This document shows, piece after piece, positions 21,349 to 32,706 of a stretch of DNA of 64,000 nt; within the stretch, counting starts at the first letter, position 1, and each line of letters starts with the position of its first letter. Below the pieces are notes generated by a model. That model did not search any database, was not told the DNA's origin, and saw nothing but the letters and a program-made list of their open reading frames with translations. The DNA is from Thereva unica (lineage: Eukaryota; Arthropoda; Insecta; Diptera; Therevidae). Position numbers and translations under genes: made by a program. Where the stretch lies: contig OX465281.1 in assembly GCA_949987705.1 (NCBI GenBank), positions 172,684,516 to 172,748,515 of the forward strand, written 5' to 3'.

Positions 21349-23689
21349 ATATAAACAAGCATGGAACTATATTACCATACATAAACATATCATCCCCTTT
21401 TGGTAGACATTTAAAATTTTTAGTAGATACAGGTTCCTCATCATCCTTCATAAGTCCAGAGTTTGTACGACCCGAAGATCTCGTAGAAACCAACCCTATC
21501 GTAATTAATACCATTTTAAATAAACATATTCTAAATAAGAAAATCACCATTCCAACTTTTTTCGAATTTAACCAACCAGGCGAGTTAACCTTCTTAATTT
21601 TTAAATTCCCTGGATATTTCGATGGTTTGCTAGGATTTGATGCTCTAACAAAACTCGATTCAAATGTTAACTTAAAATACAAAGTCCTTGAAACAGATAA
21701 TTCAGTCATTCCACTTTTACTCAAACCAAATCTTATGTCACAAAAATATCTAGTCCCACCAAATTCTAAATTCATAGTTAAACTTCCTGTTGATAGTAGA
21801 AGCGGTAACATTTATACAAAGTGTACCGAAATAAAACCAGGTTTCTATATACCCGAGGGCATTTACTCAGCAGACAATTGGTACAGCATTATGGAAGTAG
21901 TTAACCAAACTAACCAAGAGCAATTACTCTTCTTAGAGCAACCCCTAAAGATGACCAGAATTTCTTCTACAGAAATTCACGAAATAAACAACTTTAACTT
22001 CGAATATCCCCATTGTCAAGACTCACCCTCTTATGAACATTCAACCGTCAACGTTGTGAATAATATTCGGACGGACCACCTTAACTCTGAAGAAAAGAAA
22101 GCGATTCTTCAAGTCTGCAGAGAATACGATGACATCTTCTATAAAGATGGTCAGAACTTAACGTTCACTAATGTCATCAAACACTCAATACCTACAACAG
22201 ACGAGGTACCCGTCTATACTAAATCTTACCGGTATCCGCATATACACAAAAATGAAGTAAATATGCAAATAGATGAAATGCTTGATCAAGGTATCATCAA
22301 ACCAAGTTTCTCCCCATGGAGTTCGCCGATCTGGATTGTGCGCAAGAAAACGGACGCCAGTGGCAAACAGAAATGGCGTTTAGTAATCGATTATAGAAAA
22401 CTCAACGAGAAGACTATAAGCGATCGCTACCCACTCCCCAATATCACGGATATATTGGACAAGCTAGGCAGATGCATGTATTTTTCTACCCTTGATCTGA
22501 AAAGCGGCTTCCATCAAATAGAAATGGAACCTAAAGATTCAAAAAAGACAGCATTCACCGTCGATGGAGGACATTTTGAATATGTCCGCATGCCATTTGG
22601 CCTCAAGAATGCGCCGTCCACCTTTCAACGTGTGATGGACAATATTTTGAGAGATCTCCAAGGCAAAATATGTCTTGTCTACCTCGACGATATTATCATA
22701 TTCTCGAAATCCCTGCAAGAACACCTTGAAAGCTTAAGACAAGTCTTTAACAAGTTACGCGAAGCAAATCTTAAAGTCCAACTTGATAAATCGGAATTCC
22801 TACATAAGGAAATCGCCTTCTTAGGACATCTTATCACTAGCCAGGGAGTTAAACCAAACCCTAACAAAATATCCGCTATAAGAAACTTTCCGATTCCCAG
22901 AACTCAGAAAGAAATCAAGTCTTTTCTTGGACTGGTAGGTTATTACCGAAAATTTATAAAAGACTTCGCAAGACTGACAAAACCACTAACCGAATGTCTG
23001 AAGAAAGGAGAGTCAGTAGTCCATACAGATAAATTTGTCAAAGCCTTCGAGGAATGCAAAAACATCCTCACGAACGATCCCCTTTTACAATACCCTGATT
23101 TTTCAAAACCTTTCGTCCTAACTACGGACGCTAGTAACTTCGCTATAGGTGCTATATTATCGCAAGGTCCCATTGGTAGCGATAAACCTATTAGCTATGC
23201 GAGTCGCACATTGTCCGATTCAGAAATAAACTACTCGACTATCGAGAAAGAATTATTGGCCATTGTTTGGGCCACCAAATATTTTCGGCCGTATTTATTT
23301 GGCCGCAAATTCAAAATAGTGACAGACCATAAACCCTTATTATGGTTAATGAGTTTAAAGGACCCAAACTCAAAACTCGTTCGTTGGCGCCTCAAACTCG
23401 AAGAGTTCGATTACGAGGTTGTATATAAAAAAGGGGAAAACAATACAAACGCCGATGCCCTTAGTCGCATTAACTTAAATGAATCCGACACTAAGAACGC
23501 AGACGTCAATATTAATGAATCACCATCTTCACAGGTTGCAGAACCTAGTTCAAGTTCGACTGTACATTCAGCAATCGAGAATCTCGATGACGGAATCCCC
23601 ATTTCCGAGAGGCCTTTAAATGAATTTTCCATCCAAGTCATATTGGAAAAATCTAATAGACGTCCCCCGATTTCAATCCAAGTACCGTT
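21315..23689 (+). pseudogene. Errantivirus 1 Pol: protease, reverse transcriptase, RNase H (truncated by hAT)
   Basis: Pol in the -1 frame relative to gag, overlapping its end, so it is probably made by ribosomal frameshifting. It contains protease ([10 protein letters not shown], about 21420), RT with [11 protein letters not shown] and the YLDD box ([11 protein letters not shown], about 22680), RNase H ([29 protein letters not shown]) and the connector (NADALSRI). The frame is clean but is interrupted at 23690 by a hAT element, giving a short foreign tail and a stop at 23753. Integrase resumes at 25103. Confidence 0.93.
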
Positions 23690-25094
23690 CAGTGGCGGTT
23701 CCTCTTTGGAAGCAAAGGAAGCAAAGGAAGCACTGCTTCCCTTGACCAAATAGACAACTTCGTAAAAATTAATTTAAATTTATCAAGATTAAAATCTCAA
23801 TATATTTTCTCATCTGGAAACATTAAGTGTAAATTAAGTAAGATTTTTTTATGTAAAATGTACAATTCAAATTTTTCATACTACTGTATACAAACAGTAA
23901 AGCCTTGGCTACGTTACGAACAGCGAGCGGCAGAGTGCCATATACTAAAGTTCCTCTCGCCGCTCTTATCGTTGCCAAGGGCTTACACAACATGGGGAAG
24001 CTGTAAGTCCACCAGCTTCTTTGCCACAGAAAATCAACGTGATGATTCCAACACATTCAATTTAATTGAACTCACACTCACGCGCAGGTTTGCTTTAATA
24101 CAGTACCCTCAGAAGCTGAGCTAAACGCAGCTTCTTCGGAGCCAAACAGTGGGATACGGGAAGTCGAAAATAGAGAAATTTTCTGTATCCACCATATTCT
24201 CTGTGTTTTCTTGGCTTCATTTTCTGTATTGGCTTCGAGCAATATTAAATTCGCTCTTAAAATTTTGCTTTGAAATTTTGTTTTTGACTCTTCTTCAAAT
24301 AGGAATTTTCGTTTTGAGGCAAGAAAAAAGAGCTTGAAAATATGTAAAGTTTCTCTTTATCTATAGTTTATTCTAGTGGGGTGGCAGGCGGTGTATACTG
24401 AATATAAGCTGATAACTTTGTAGCTTCCATTAAATTTTTTACGATTCTCTTTAGTGATGATTTAAAGGGATAGAGAATATTTTTAGAATATTTTCGAGTA
24501 CGGGTTGCTTAAAATTTTTTTTCCAATAAGAATATAATGGCGGTGGTGTAGGGGATGTATGCAGAGACGGCTTTAGTTATTTCCTTAACTTTTTGAAGAC
24601 ATTTATTTCAGGTAGATATGAATGTTATGCTATCATGGTCGGATCCAGAATTTCTTTCTGGGAGGGGCACACATTTTTGGGATTAAAAAAAACATGGAAA
24701 GAAATATATTATATTTGTAATTTTAAAATAAGGTTTACTAAGAACATTATATATTTGAGAAAGGCAGATTTGTTTTATTTTCCTACTGAAAATGTCCATG
24801 ATGTATTGGAAGGTTTATTTTTTACTCAGTCAGTTCACTTTTTACTGACTATGCATTGAAGCTAGACAGTCCAAACGATCTTCTATCATTGTACGGCGAA
24901 GATATATTTTTAGGTGGTGTAGAGTGGAGAAAGAATGCTCGGCAGTGTTAGTAGTTACCGGAAACTACCGGCACAACAATTGGCACACAGTTATAATATT
25001 TGACAGTATCCTTGCCTCTTTCTCATTTCTTGCCAAATCTTTAGCTCGCCTTGTGCATTGCTTCCCTTATCCTGAAGCTTACGAACCGCCACTG
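23690..25094 (-). mobile_element. hAT DNA transposon remnant in errantivirus pol
   Basis: 1,405-bp insertion with terminal inverted repeats CAGTGGCGGTTC / GAACCGCCACTG and a perfect 8-bp target duplication gtaccgtt (23682-23689, 25095-25102), both diagnostic of hAT. Most of the interior is non-coding. The end of a transposase gene survives on the minus strand. Confidence 0.93.
24842..24958 (-). pseudogene. hAT transposase C-terminal dimerisation segment
   Basis: Minus strand reads VTTNTAEHSFSTLHHLKIYL, then RRTMIEDRLDCLASMHS and a stop. This matches the conserved hAT C-terminal block (TAERxFSxLxxIKxxLRxxMxxxRLxxLxxL). A TAG lies three codons upstream (after QLCR), and no catalytic domain is found, so this is a relic. 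Confidence 0.8.
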
Positions 25095-25102
25095 GTACCG
25101 TT

Positions 25103-26384
25103 TAAAAACAAACAGCGTAAAGTCATCCGACTTCCAAATTATTCAGAAGAAAACATCTTGGAAATACTAAAAGAGCATTTACCCCCAAATAGGCTTACGG
25201 CAATACACGCTGACGATGATACGTTTAAAATCGTTCAAGAAATCTTCTCCAAGTTTTTCTCAAAAGCTAAGACCTTTAAACTAATTAGATGCATGGAAAT
25301 TTTACAAGATATAGTGGAAAATGATGAACAAGACAGAATCATCACTGATTATCACAAGAAAAATAATCATAGGGGAATCAATGAAACACTTCTTCATCTA
25401 AAACGAAGATACTACTTCCCATATATGAATAACAAGATATCTCAAAAAATTAATAATTGTGATAACTGTCAACTTCTCAAATACGACAGAAATCCACCAA
25501 GAATCAAATATGAAAAACCCGAAACCCCCACCAAACCTTTAGATATTCTTTACGTAGATATATATAGTATCAACAATAGACAGATCCTAACTCTTATTGA
25601 TACCGCCCGAAATAGTCTAAACATAATTAAAGCTATTAAGCACTTCATAAGCCTACACGGCATCCCTTCTAAAATTGTATCTGACCAAGGAGCAGAATTC
25701 ACCAGTAGTATTTATAGAGATTTCTGTAACCAATACGAAATCAAGGCACATATTACCTCCTTCCAACAGTCAAGTAGCAATTCGCCAGTCGAGCGATTTC
25801 ATTCGACACTCACAGAAATATATAGGATAATACTTAAAAAGTGTAAGGAAAACAATTCCGAATTAGATCACGATGATATACTTACTGAAGCATTAATTAC
25901 TTATAATAACTCAATTCACTCAGCAACGAAATTAACCCCACAGGAATTATTCCTTTAAATTTAATAATAACGTAAAATTTAGAAATGAGCACGAGTATTT
26001 AAGAAAGCTCAACCAATATAAAGAAGAATTATACCCATCGATTAAAGAAATGGTAGAAAAAATAATAAGTAGAAATATTGATAAAATAAATAAAGATAGA
26101 GTAGACCCGGTAGATTTAAAAGAAAATGAACTAATATTTAGGAAAGAAAATAGACGTAACAAAGTCACCCCTCGTTTTACTAAACATAGGATTAAAAAGA
26201 ATAATAGATTAACTATAATAACCACCAAAAATCAAAAATTACACAAATCAAAAATAAGAAAAAAGCTTAAATTTCAGAATAACAATGACGACCGGACAGA
26301 GACTGGAGATTCACGACCTCCGCAACAACCAAAGACTCCTACCCCTGAGATTAGGGACAGCCAGGAGCATCCAAACGCACAATG
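25103..26384 (+). pseudogene. Errantivirus 1 integrase
   Basis: Pol C-terminus beyond the hAT insertion. It has the HHCC finger (NNHRGINETLLHLKRRYYFP...CDNCQLLK), the core with Asp in LYVDIYSINN, Asp in SDQGAEFT and Glu in NSPVERFHST, then YNNSIHSATKLTPQE. Comparison with errantivirus 2 shows about a dozen residues missing in-frame near 25599, between the first two catalytic Asp. The frame stops at 25958, and the basic tail continues in another frame to 26384, overlapping env. Confidence 0.9.
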
Positions 26385-27765
26385 ACTTACTGCACATTAT
26401 TAGACTGGAGACATACGGACAAAGTATTGACAGAATACACAATTCATTACTAAAATTCGACAATATAAACGGACTAGACAGTACACTTAGAGTAACAAGA
26501 ATTAGATTAGGAGAAATTAAACAGAAATTGGACACCTTGCTTCCATTGAGAGTAAGAATAAAAGAGGTTTAGTAGACGGTTTAGGTACGGTTATCAAATA
26601 TATTACCGGAAATATGGATGCTAAAGATTCCACACGGTTAAATAAAGTAATAGATGAAATAACGTCAAACCAATCAATAATGAAAACCGAAATAAATAAA
26701 GAAATAGCAATCAACAACAAAATGATCTAAAGATTTGAAAATATTACCAACCACATAAATTTACAGCAAGAAGCAATAGAAAATTATCTGAAACGAACTC
26801 AAGAATCGGTCAATAATCTTACTAGACAAGGCAATCACATTCTTCAACACATTCAATTCCTAAACGAAATTAACTACAGTATAGACATTTTAAATGATCA
26901 TTTAAAAAACATTGCAGAAGCAATATCATTAGCTAAACTCAATGTAATTTCTAAACAAATTTTGAGTCCGAGCGAATTAACGCAAATTCATAAAATTTTT
27001 GAAAATCAAGCCATAGAAATAAAATCGGATGAGCACATATATGAGCTATTAGGCCTTCAGGCTTATTATAATCACACCAATATAATTTTTAACATCCAAA
27101 TCCCAATAATCACAAATGAAATATATTCATTTTTCCATTTGATACCAATCCCAATAGAAAAAACAAAAATAATTTCCACCAAGCCCTATATTATCCTTAA
27201 CCCTAATGATATTCAAAATTTTGACAAGAAATGCCCACAGATAGAACAGGTATTCTACTGCCAAAAGTCAGGTTTCCAAGGATCTGCGAAGAATTCAGAT
27301 TGCATCCGTAACCTCATCCGCAACATCCCAGCGCATTGCGAACTACACGAAGAAGACGACTCCTCAGGGATTTACCAACCAGAGCCGAACCACATTCTAC
27401 TTATTGATACTCCAGAGACAACAATCAATTCTACTTGCGGATTTAATCCTAAGGTCATCAAAGGAACGGCCCTTATCCACTACGAAAACTGTGCTGTCCG
27501 AATCAACGGAATAACTTACGAAGGACAACCTAGGAGATATTGGGACGAAATCAACATACGTCCTGTCTTGTTTAATAAAATAAATTTCTCAATAACAAAT
27601 CCAAATATCACTTTTCAGAAATTAAAGAACTACAACTTTGAAAATTCCAAATCCATAGAAGTACTACAGATCCAGACCCAAAGAAGAGACGCTATTACGA
27701 TAACCTTGTTCACCATGACCGGATTAGCAATCATCATCCTAGCCGTGTACCAACTTTGTACATAA
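26285..27765 (+). pseudogene. Errantivirus 1 envelope (F-type fusion protein), broken
   Basis: Remnant of the membrane fusion glycoprotein. Visible parts are the N-terminal region (26285-26572), a furin-type basic site followed by a Gly-rich fusion-peptide segment (GLVDGLGTV) that lies in a shifted frame after 26572, a long helical heptad region, a Cys-rich ectodomain, and a C-terminal membrane span (about 27700-27750) with a very short tail. The gene is disabled by the frameshift near 26570 and by a stop at about 26728. It overlaps the end of pol. Confidence 0.88.
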
Positions 27766-27854
27766 ATCCAGGAGACAAATCATCAACCTACAAGTTCCAA
27801 CTCCTTCAACAGCAACCACAAGGACGCAGTTCCTGTTTCCGTCGTTCCCACTTA

Positions 27855-27865
27855 AAGAGGGAGGA
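27855..27865 (+). other. Errantivirus 1 polypurine tract
   Basis: AAAGAGGGAGG immediately precedes the 3' LTR AGTTA. Confidence 0.8.
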
Positions 27866-28285
27866 GTTACATGTCCAGTGCAATGCCCTTAATGTATAAT
27901 GTCCCAATTAACCGTATACACGCGGAATTCTTTAAATATCAATTCTAAGAAATAAGTCTGAACGATTTCCTTTGTAACTTAATATCATTGCACAATGTCA
28001 TGATTTTAAACTCTTTAAAACAACTCAGGTTCTTGAACTCATTTTTGTTATCTCAGCATTTTTTGCAATTGTAACCATCTTATAAGTTGATGCTTGATTT
28101 AATGATCACTTACAGTTTTGCTTTCAATTAGACCGGTCCGATCCTTTAAAATTTAATCTTTTAAAATTCTTTTAATATTGTTTAAAATTGTGATTTCTAT
28201 ATTAATAAAAATATATTTTTTTGGTGTTCAATACATTGGATTTATTATATTTTTTTTAACTTAAAATCAAATAAAAATCTTAACT
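27866..28285 (+). repeat. Errantivirus 1 3' LTR
   Basis: 420 bp, AGTTA...TAACT, near-identical to the 5' LTR; differs at about 28232 (ACATT versus AATTT). Followed by target duplication cgtg. Confidence 0.93.
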
Positions 28286-28368
28286 CGTGCGGAACGAACG
28301 GACGGAAAGAAATTGGTCAACTTTTAATTTTTTACGTCAATGTTGTTGACATTCAGTTTGCCACCAAG

Positions 28369-29191
28369 ATGAATATGGAGAAGTTTATTGAAGATGTGAA
28401 ATATCACAGGGAATTATATGATAAAAGGGATAATTCCTACCACAAAAGCTACCAAAAGAATAAAATTTGGGCAGAAATAAGCAAGAAATATGGATTTGAT
28501 GGTAATTATTTCTTTTATTTAAGTTTCATTCTTTGATTAATTCTTGTTTATTTTTATTCCAGCTAAAAAAAAAATGGACATATTTAAGGGATAAATTTGT
28601 CAAGGAAAAAAAAAATTGGATCATCCAACTGGGTCTGCTGCAAAATATGAGCAGCCTTGGGAATTTTATAAAAAATTTGCTTTTTTAAGCGATGTGGTAA
28701 AACCTCGAATGTAAGCATATGAGTTTTTATGAATTACTTTCCTACAAGTCAATTCATTATTATTTGCAGGGTGATTGAAAATTCCAGAAATGTTAGTCCA
28801 CCTATTTTTGATTATGATGATACTATTTACCTGGAAGATGATGAAACAGTAATTAATGGATACACGACAGAAATAGAAAATGACTCTAATGCCTCAAATA
28901 AAATAGAATCTATCTCTGATCTATCTCTGATCTGATGATACTCGCACATCTTCATCAAAAGTAAAAAGGAGAAAAATAGTTAACACAACTGCAAATGAAG
29001 AGAGACTTTTTAAAGATGCTGTAATTAGTTTTAAGGATAGCTTAAATAAAACTGAAAATACTTACAGCATAGATGAAGAAGACAATTATTTTCTTAAAAG
29101 TATAGGGTGCAAAATGAAGAATATGTCGAATGAAAAGAAAGTGCAATTTAAAATACGTTTGCTTTTAGAAGCAGATAAATATTGCGGATAG
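28369..29191 (+). pseudogene. Harbinger element 1 MADF-BESS protein gene (decayed)
   Basis: DNA-binding partner protein found beside Harbinger transposases. Exon 1 (28369-28501) encodes the MADF start (FIEDVKYHRELYDKR, KIWAEISKKYGFD). It ends at a GT donor and resumes after CAG at 28563 with the rest of MADF. A third segment from about 28771 leads to a BESS-like end (DEEDNYFLKSIGCKM, LLEADKY) and a stop at 29191. It is broken by one extra A in a run of ten at 28565 and by a repeated CTATCTCTGAT at about 28910-28935 that shifts the frame. Confidence 0.7.
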
Positions 29192-29527
29192 GTATAGTTT
29201 TTATGCAAATGCCCACTGTTATTTTTAAAAATGAAGAAAAAATCATAGTTAATTTTTATACTATATGCTTAAATGAATTTATTATTATTTTATTAAGGCA
29301 AAATGAAGACTGTTAATTTTTATATACTAGAATGAATTTATTATTAGAAAGTAGAAACTGTTAATTTTTATATCGTTCATGGCTTTATTATCATTATTCT
29401 ATTGTGATAAAATGGAAACTTTATAATGGATGAATTTATAATTTATTTTAAAAACTGAATACAAAGACTAAATTATTTTAAAAATTATGTTTTATTTTAA
29501 AATTTGATTTCGCAATTTCTTTAGTGT

Positions 29528-30958
29528 TTATCTATTATATTGAAAGGGTACGGATCCTTCATTTAGAAAATGGTTCATTAAAATGTTTCGCAACTCAAAA
29601 GCATTTCTACTGGCATTATTGGATCCTACGCGAGTTGATGAAATTGGTGTGTCTGTTTCATTCCCCCAATTTCCGCTATGCACATTAAAATTATCATCTT
29701 TCCAATCTGTATATCCATGTGGGCAATATACAGCATTTTCATCTTTGATTATAATAAAGTTGTGCAGTGCTATTACTGCTAGCACTATTTTTTCAGCGTT
29801 CTTGGGCAGAAGATGTAAATTTTGCCTTAATATTCTCCAGCGAGCCACTAGAATGCCGAATGCATTTTCAATTATTCTTCTTGCCCTCGATAATCTAAAG
29901 AAAAAGGATAAAACTAATTATTATTTACAAAGTATTATATGAAAGAGTGTCCTTACCTATAATTGAAAATCTCTTTTCCTGTCCCCAACTGTCTTCCAGG
30001 AAACGGTCGCATAATATTCTCCTTTAGAGGAAAAGCGGAGTCAGCAACGAAGAAAAAAGGAAAAGTTGTATTTGTTTCCGGTAATACCCTACTTTCTGGA
30101 AGTGGTAATTTCTTTTCTTCAATATCTCGGCCAAATTTTGAATTTTGCAATATACCTAAAACGATAAAGTTTTTAAATTACTTGAGGGATGCTATATGCA
30201 TAAACACTTAAATATATTTCCTCCGTCACTACTGCTACCATAAGCGCCCACACATATATCGGTGAAGATGCAATTAGCATCACATGCGGCTAGCAAAACT
30301 AAGCTAAAGTTTTTTTTATAGTTAAAGAAAGTTGATCCACTATTAGGGGGGCACTGGATATTGATGTGCTTACCATCAATTGCTCCCACACAATTTGGCA
30401 TGTTCCATTTAGAAGCAAACTGTTCTGCTATTTGTAAGTAATCAGTCTTAGATGGTTTTGCTACATATTCCACTGATAGGGTATTCCAAATAGCTTCACA
30501 GGTTTCTAATATGATATTCCTCACAGTGGATTTACCTACCCATCATATAATACCAAGCGAGGAACTGAGGTGTTATGCCTTGAGATAAATATCTAAAAAG
30601 AAAATTTATATTTACATTTTATCTTTTCAATTTACATGCCAACTTACGAAAGAGTTACTGCCAATCTGCATTCAGGTTCAATAGATCTTCTATGTGAATA
30701 TCTCGTCAACGAACTTTCAAGTAAATTTAATAATAAATCATAAATGGATCTTGGCATTCTTGTGTGTTTAAAAAATTCTTCAGGATCCGTGAATTTTTGC
30801 TTTAAAAATAAAGCATGGAATTGGCCACAAACATTTCATTGAAGATTAATGGGTCTTATCCACCATCTTCTCTTGTTTTTTTTTATACACCTTCTTTTAT
30901 ATAATTTATACAATTTATACAAGTTGTATAAATTATTTAACGACTTGATTTGGTCCAT
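29528..30958 (-). pseudogene. Harbinger element 1 transposase (decayed)
   Basis: DDE nuclease of the PIF/Harbinger (HARBI1-like) family. Minus-strand segments are an N-terminal helical part with FTDPEEFFKHTRMPRSIYD, then after an intron-like gap LSQGITPQFLAWYYMMG and the catalytic core (VGAIDGKHINIQCPPNSG, FFNYKKNFSLVLLAACD), then VADSAFPLKENIMRPFPG and the C-terminal part (LVARWRILRQNL, LHNFI). A stop in the first segment and a four-base insertion near 30540 disrupt it. Confidence 0.82.
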
Positions 30959-31115
30959 AATTTTATTAAATGTAACTTTCAACTACTTTGACACGATAAA
31001 TTGTAAATATTTTATTTGACAACTAATCAGCTGCTTTAAAACGAACTGGCGGAACGGATTGGTTCTGTCCAACCGGACGAGAAAAAACGAACGGAGCGGA
31101 CGGAACGGATTGGTG

Positions 31116-32182
31116 AAGTGACGCTGTGTTATAGTAATTTAATTTTCCCCACCTAGTGGTGTCTTGCTGTTAAAAAATTGGTGTGTATTTTCTGTATTAA
31201 GGAAAAGGAAAATTCCATTAATTTTTGGCAGCTTGAGACGGCCCACACTCCAAGGGATATCATAAAACATCAACCTTCAAGTCGCTGAAACCGTAAGTTG
31301 GCTTTATCACTATATTTGATAATTCGAAGTGAAAATATAATTGTGGCAAAGAAAATTGAGTGGCGTGGTTCCGGAAAAAAAATTAGTGGCGTGATCGCAA
31401 TTCCAAAGTTCTGGACCTTCCCAAGTTTAGAAACCTTTAAAGCTCCGCCACTTTCAAAGCTTCGCAACTTTTAGAACTTCGCAGCTTTTAAACTTCCGCA
31501 ACTTTTGAAGCTTCGCAACCTTTAAGGCGCGTTTCCAAAACAGCGTGGAGCTTCACGTTATTTGCTATCTCTACGTTTCACATGACAGCAACGTATTTTT
31601 TTTCTCTTTCAAAATTTCACATTGCCGCTGGACGCTAGCGCAAAAGTTGGTTCTAGTTCTACTCTCGCGTTGGCAACTGCGAAAGCTTTCGAAATTTTAG
31701 CTGCACCTATTTGACACGAGATGGGGCAAAGCCGTAATGTACTTGTGGAGTGAAGAAATTAAAAAAAACTAATTTTAACTGATTTTATTCAATTCTGTGT
31801 CTCATAATTCAGTAAAAAAAAATGAATTTTTTTATAAATTGCTATTTTTTCAGCTATAATTTATAATCGAAACCTGTATTTTCGAAAAAGCTGTATTGTG
31901 TATTTTCAAATTATTGTTGAACTGTCAAACTGCTTTTTGGAAAGTATCGAGACAAAAATGAACCATGACTTTGTTCAGTAGTGGGAAATACTTTCATTTT
32001 CTTGAGCTCTTGCACGGCGATAATTAAAGTGTTGGAATCACCGAATTGTTCACTATTCTTAAAAATGTCTCTGATCCATTAACTTTGGGTCTTTTTCATT
32101 TTCTTCCTCGAGAGGTACAATCGTGCTCATCATATTCAAATTGTGAGCTACCCCTTCTAAACAACAACTGAAATTTCTCTCT

Positions 32183-32184
<2 letters not shown>
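31116..32184. other. No gene recognised
   Basis: AT-rich DNA. Apart from a short run of degenerate repeats at 31436-31520 nothing could be assigned on either strand. Confidence 0.6.
31436..31520. repeat. Degenerate ~18-bp tandem repeat
   Basis: Four to five imperfect units of the form CTTCGCAACTTTTAAAG in a row. Confidence 0.6.

Positions 32185-32267
<83 letters not shown>
32185..32267. repeat. (TA)n microsatellite
   Basis: About 83 bp of uninterrupted TA dinucleotides. Length is probably unreliable in the assembly. Confidence 0.97.
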
Positions 32268-32269
<2 letters not shown>

Positions 32270-32377
32270 GCTCTTTTTTGAAGTCGGTTCTTAAAATTTT
32301 TTTTTTATATACCGATTCGTTTCTCTTGTTTCCTTTCTTCTTTTCGAAGTTTAAGAATTTTTGAACTAAAGTACTAC

Positions 32378-32499
32378 CTTAGTATTTTGCAAAGAAAGCC
32401 AAACTTACCACTGGCTGATCCGCATTTCCACCACCCAAGTCCTATTGATCTATTACTAGGGTCTGATGTGAATGTGAACATATTACTAGAAGGCCTTGT
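32378..32499 (+). pseudogene. BEL/Pao protease-region (DUF1758) scrap
   Basis: The plus strand encodes LPLADPHFHHPSPIDLLLGS followed by DVNVNILLEGLV, the conserved block at the end of the BEL aspartic protease (LADPxFxxPxxIDxLLGxDV). The fragment ends where the 206-bp palindromic element has inserted. A few residues may continue after 32708 but no further domain can be recognised. It is a third, older BEL copy, distinct from elements 1 and 2. Confidence 0.72.
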
Positions 32500-32500
32500 A

Positions 32501-32706
32501 CTATCATGTACAAGTAAAAAATAGTGGATTTGAAGTTTTAACAATGCTCAAAATAGTCCCCAAAAACGTATTAATAATGAAAAACCAGACTCAGAAAGTC
32601 AGTTTTTTCAACCAAACATATGTTTTTTCATTATTAATACATTTTGGGGGCCATTTTGAATATTGTACGCTTTTAAAATCCACTATTTTTTACTTGTACA
32701 TGATAG
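32501..32706. mobile_element. 206-bp palindromic MITE, TA target site
   Basis: The two halves are near-perfect inverted repeats starting CTATCATGTACAAG and ending CTTGTACATGATAG, flanked by TA (32499-32500, 32707-32708). The TA duplication and tiny size fit a Tc1/mariner-derived miniature element. No coding content. Confidence 0.88.

Larger units (their letters stand above)
19062..28285 (+). mobile_element. Errantivirus 1 (Ty3/gypsy with envelope)
   Basis: 9.2-kb element with 420-421-bp LTRs beginning AGTTA and ending TAACT, the errantivirus signature, and a 4-bp target duplication cgtg (19058-19061, 28286-28289). Gene order is gag, pol, env. It carries a hAT insertion in pol (23690-25094), frameshifts after integrase and in env, and an in-frame deletion in the integrase core. 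The LTRs differ by only about two positions, so the insertion is recent even though the coding region is damaged. Confidence 0.95.
18958..31115. mobile_element. PIF/Harbinger element 1 (decayed), opened by errantivirus 1
   Basis: Both ends carry inverted copies of a GAACCAATYCGTTCCG motif (about 18968-18990 and, inverted, 31050-31113, where it occurs twice). Without the gypsy insert the element is about 2.9 kb. It holds a MADF-BESS gene on the plus strand and a nuclease-type transposase on the minus strand, the standard Harbinger pair. Exact terminal bases and a 3-bp target duplication could not be fixed. Confidence 0.75.

Noticed and set aside
24924..25958. 344-residue protein starting inside the hAT element
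   Set aside because: The N-terminal part (to 25094) is antisense hAT sequence; only the part from 25103 is integrase.
31270..31467. 65-residue minus-strand frame
   Set aside because: Generated by the start of a short degenerate repeat; no homology signal.
32185..32267. Possible origin or promoter in the TA tract
   Set aside because: A simple dinucleotide microsatellite is a sufficient explanation.
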